Assembly (NCBI GenBank): GCA_025929805.1
Contig: JAICPP010000056.1
Coordinates: 1-15,208, forward strand
Reading direction: 5' to 3'
DNA from: Gemmatimonadales bacterium
Lineage (GTDB): Bacteria > Gemmatimonadota > Gemmatimonadetes > Gemmatimonadales > GWC2-71-9
Length of the DNA: 15,208 bases
Positions 13,352-15,208 of the stretch are shown piece after piece (the stretch's first letter is position 1; every line of letters begins with the position of its first letter). Both the position numbers and the translations under genes were made by a program. The notes beneath the pieces were generated by a model. It was not told the DNA's origin and did no database searches. It was given only the letters and a program-made list of their open reading frames with translations.

Positions 13352-14095
13352 GTGCGGCGGCGACGCCTTCTAATCGGGTTCGGCATCGCTGGAATCACCG
13401 CCGCTGCCGCTGCGGCGCTCTGGTCACCACCCGCCTGGCTGGTGAACCTCCTCCCGGTGCTCTTTCCCGGATGCCTTTATCAAGTGCCAACTACCGCGCC
13501 ACTGGTCGCGCTCACCATCGACGACGGACCGGATCCCGCAACCACGCCGCTTCTGCTCGCGGAGCTGGGCCGCCACCAGGCGGGTGCCACGTTCTTCTTG
13601 ATCTCCGAAAGAGTCAGTGGACACGAGGCTCTGGTCCGGCACCTGGTCACCGCCGGTCACGAACTGGGCAATCACCTCAGCCGGGATGAACCCAGCATCA
13701 GCCTGAGCTCCGGGGACTTCGAAAAAGACCTGCTCAGAGCTCATCGCACCCTGGCTCAGTTTGGCCCCGTGAAGTGGGCCCGCCCCGGCTCCGGCCGGTA
13801 CTCTCGCTCCATGATCACGATCATGCGCCGCCATGGATACCGCTGCGCGCTTGGGTCGGTATACCCTTATGACGCCCTGCTGCCGTCAGCCAGGTTCGCC
13901 AGCGCGTTCATTCTGCGGAATGCCGGTCCGGGTGCCATCGTCATTCTGCATGATGGTGGACAGCGCGGGTTCCGCTCGGCCAGGGTGCTGCGGAACCTTC
14001 TGCCGGAATTGCGGAGGCGGGGTTTTCAGGTGGTCACCTTGAGCCAGATGGTGGCGAGAGCGAATACCCGCCGCACGGCATACCTTGGTCCATAG
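13352..14095 (+). CDS. Membrane-anchored NodB-type polysaccharide deacetylase, variant metal site
   Basis: A 247-residue protein with an N-terminal signal-anchor (RRRRLLIGFGIAGITAAAAA, residues 2-21), a second hydrophobic patch (28-42) and a NodB-homology domain (about 50-235). It probably removes N-acetyl groups from a cell-envelope glycan. Motif 1 is TIDDGPDP (55-62, with Asp57-Asp58). Motif 2 is GNHLSRDEPS (106-115), where the usual H-x-x-x-H reads His108-x-x-x-Asp112. Motif 3 is RPGSGRY (144-150) and motif 5 is VILHDGG (197-203, His200). An NHL..DEPS form of motif 2 is familiar to me as a recognisable subgroup rather than a random mutation. The start is uncertain: GTG 13352 gives a clean signal-anchor but a weak ribosome site, while TTG 13271 would overlap the aminopeptidase gene and add 27 residues. 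Confidence 0.85.
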   Translation: MRRRRLLIGFGIAGITAAAAAALWSPPAWLVNLLPVLFPGCLYQVPTTAPLVALTIDDGPDPATTPLLLAELGRHQAGATFFLISERVSGHEALVRHLVTAGHELGNHLSRDEPSISLSSGDFEKDLLRAHRTLAQFGPVKWARPGSGRYSRSMITIMRRHGYRCALGSVYPYDALLPSARFASAFILRNAGPGAIVILHDGGQRGFRSARVLRNLLPELRRRGFQVVTLSQMVARANTRRTAYLGP

Positions 14096-14115
14096 CCATA
14101 CCGGAGAGGCTGCTT

Positions 14116-14514
14116 GTGACCATTCCTTCCGTCGTTGTTGGGTTGACAGCTGCAGCGTTCGCCGGTTTCGGGGTCGCCTCGACGTTCTGGCCCGCGACGA
14201 TGGCCCAGCTGACCGATATCCAACTACCCACTGCCACGGCTAGGATTGATTTTGCGGCTACCTACGGCGGGTTCGAGCTGGGGTTCGCGACGTTTCTCCT
14301 GCTGAGTCTTCGCCGACGGACATGGCTCGAGAGCGGGCTGTGGGCCGGCGTGCTGTCGTTGGGTGGATTCGCTGCCGTCCGACTGATCAGTCTCGCCGTC
14401 AGCCATGTACCGGTACGACCGGTGATCTTCTTGGCGCTGGCTCTGGAACTGCTCGGCGTTCTGCTGAACCTATGGGGTCTGTGGGCTATGCGCCGGTGGC
14501 CGGGATCAGCCTAG
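14116..14514 (+). CDS. Four-helix membrane protein, DUF4345-like
   Basis: A 132-residue integral membrane protein with four hydrophobic segments (about 5-25, 48-64, 75-96 and 102-124) and a conserved-looking ARIDFAATYGGFELGFATFL in the middle. The A-x-x-D-x-RA-x-YGG-x-x-LG-like layout is that of DUF4345, a family of unknown function. The GTG at 14116 is preceded by GGAGAGG with 6 bp spacing. It begins 20 bp after the deacetylase stop, so the two may be cotranscribed. The C-terminus MRRWPGSA is basic and probably cytoplasmic. Confidence 0.78.
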   Translation: MTIPSVVVGLTAAAFAGFGVASTFWPATMAQLTDIQLPTATARIDFAATYGGFELGFATFLLLSLRRRTWLESGLWAGVLSLGGFAAVRLISLAVSHVPVRPVIFLALALELLGVLLNLWGLWAMRRWPGSA

Positions 14515-14860
14515 AGGAGTTCACCATGCCAGGGTTGAGTGCAATTGGCGTGTGCATTATCGGGTGCTTGGTCCAGTGATGGCGTGCGCCAGCCTGGCTT
14601 GTGCCTCCATCAAATGAATCGGAGACACTCCCTCCAGCGCCGATTCTCCTGCGCTGGCCGGACCCGGCCTTCTTGCCGGATCGCCAATGCCGTGGGAGCT
14701 ACGCGGTGGACGATCTGCAGCGCTATCTCCCTGACCGCGGCGAGCGTGGGCGGGGGACGCCTGGCTGAGTTGATCATGCGAGGGGTGGCGGTGCCTCGCG
14801 GCGCAGTGCTCTTGACCCTGTCCACACCCCGCTGATCTCACTCTTTTCCGCGAGGAAGCC
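14515..14860 (+). pseudogene. Unassigned 346-bp stretch, possible broken small gene
   Basis: No intact gene is recognisable here. A strong ribosome site (AGAGGAG, 14513-14519) precedes an ATG at 14526 that opens a 17-residue hydrophobic peptide (MPGLSAIGVCIIGCLVQ) ending in TGA at 14577. The same frame then stays open for 62 codons to 14766 (PAPILLRWPDPAFLPDRQC, then YAVDDLQRYLPDRG) with mostly G/C third positions, as in a real gene. A neighbouring frame then carries LAELIMRGVAVPRGAVLLTL to 14835. This could be a gene broken by a stop and a frameshift, a short membrane peptide followed by non-coding DNA, or chance. Minus-strand frames (14557-14841 and 14610-14825) show no family motif. Confidence 0.3.
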
Positions 14861-15208
14861 GTGTTGACCGACTCGTTCGATCTCCTGGTTGGGGTAGGCC
14901 TCGGACTGCTGATCGCCTGGGCGTACCTGCTGGGATGGAAGGCGCGCTACACGGCAACGATTCGTGAAGATGCGGTTCGACGCAGCCTGGCCGTCACCGC
15001 CGGCAAGGTCCACGAGCAGCTCCTCCCCTACCTACCAACGTTCCCCTACAATCCCAAGGATGTCCGATTTCTGGGTAGCCCCGTCGACCTGGTGATCTTT
15101 GATGGCCTGGCAGAGGGCCGAGTGCGGCGAGTCGTGTTCGTCGAGGTGAAGACAGGAGGTGCGGGGTTGAGTGCCCGCGAGCGTGACATTCGCGAGGCCG
15201 TTCAGAAC
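14861..15208 (+). CDS. Holliday-junction-resolvase-related nuclease, 3'-truncated
   Basis: The first 116 codons of a membrane-anchored protein that runs off the window. An N-terminal helix (about residues 7-25) is followed by a domain resembling the archaeal-type Holliday junction resolvase-related endonuclease family (Endonuc_Holl, PF10107 type). It contains GKVHEQLLPYLPTFPYNPKD (48-67), RFLGSPVDLVIFDG (69-82) and VVFVEVKTG (91-99). Asp76, Glu95 and Lys97 fit a PD-(D/E)xK nuclease core, and LSARERDIREAV matches the expected next segment. A substrate is unknown for this family. The GTG at 14861 follows GAGGAAG; TTG 14864 is an alternative. It lacks a stop inside the window, so the true end is outside. 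Confidence 0.85.
   Translation, partial: MLTDSFDLLVGVGLGLLIAWAYLLGWKARYTATIREDAVRRSLAVTAGKVHEQLLPYLPTFPYNPKDVRFLGSPVDLVIFDGLAEGRVRRVVFVEVKTGGAGLSARERDIREAVQN

Noticed and set aside
13311..13373. ATG 13311 as start of the deacetylase gene
   Set aside because: It is in a different frame and hits a stop after 20 codons; no sign that a frameshift is needed.
14557..14841. Minus-strand open frames near the right end
   Set aside because: No family motif, no ribosome site and arginine/proline-rich shadow-like composition.

Overview
The window is GC-rich and densely packed. Many genes start with GTG, stop and start codons often overlap by 4 bases, and long genes have very high G/C at third codon positions. 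The gene set is chromosomal and bacterial: glycine cleavage, an oligopeptide ABC importer, a sigma-28-family sigma factor, an HD-GYP regulator and assorted housekeeping enzymes. The overall impression fits a Gram-negative environmental phylum such as Gemmatimonadota. That placement is an inference from gene style, not proof. I see no rRNA, tRNA, CRISPR array, prophage or insertion sequence.

Layout. (1) 1-1833: the 3' part of gcvPB (glycine decarboxylase subunit 2) overlaps a LipM/LplA-type octanoyl/lipoyl transferase, which could acylate the GcvH partner. (2) 1885-7373: a complete five-gene peptide/nickel-type ABC importer (binding protein, two permeases, two ATPases), every junction overlapping. 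A heptanucleotide repeat with inverted arms sits across the junction of the two ATPase genes. (3) 7460-7681: a CsbD-like stress protein, converging on a sigma factor gene. The gap between them is filled by a 126-bp element with 18-bp perfect inverted ends, GGGTAAG-like heptads and a strong central hairpin. (4) 7798-10002, minus strand: a FliA/WhiG-family sigma factor and, upstream of it, a receiver-HD-GYP protein with two substitutions at conserved active-site positions. (5) 10297-12010, plus strand: a 60-residue protein that looks like the C-terminal half of FlgM (anti-sigma-28), then a RidA-family protein, a PhzF-family isomerase and a CsaA-type tRNA-binding-domain protein, all abutting or overlapping. 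A good match to a sigma-28 promoter lies 72 bp before the FlgM-like gene. (6) 12029-14514: a small lipoprotein (minus), divergent from an M55 D-aminopeptidase, followed by a membrane-anchored NodB-type deacetylase and a DUF4345-type membrane protein. (7) 14515-14860: an unexplained stretch with hints of a broken gene. (8) 14861-end: the start of a Holliday-junction-resolvase-related nuclease.

The most interesting reading is an apparently self-contained regulatory module away from flagellar genes. It comprises a sigma-28-type factor, a receiver-HD-GYP output protein, a previously easy-to-miss FlgM-like anti-sigma factor, and a sigma-28-like promoter placed to drive that anti-sigma factor plus three metabolic genes. 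The second theme is two unrelated heptad-repeat elements with inverted arms that have reshaped gene ends.
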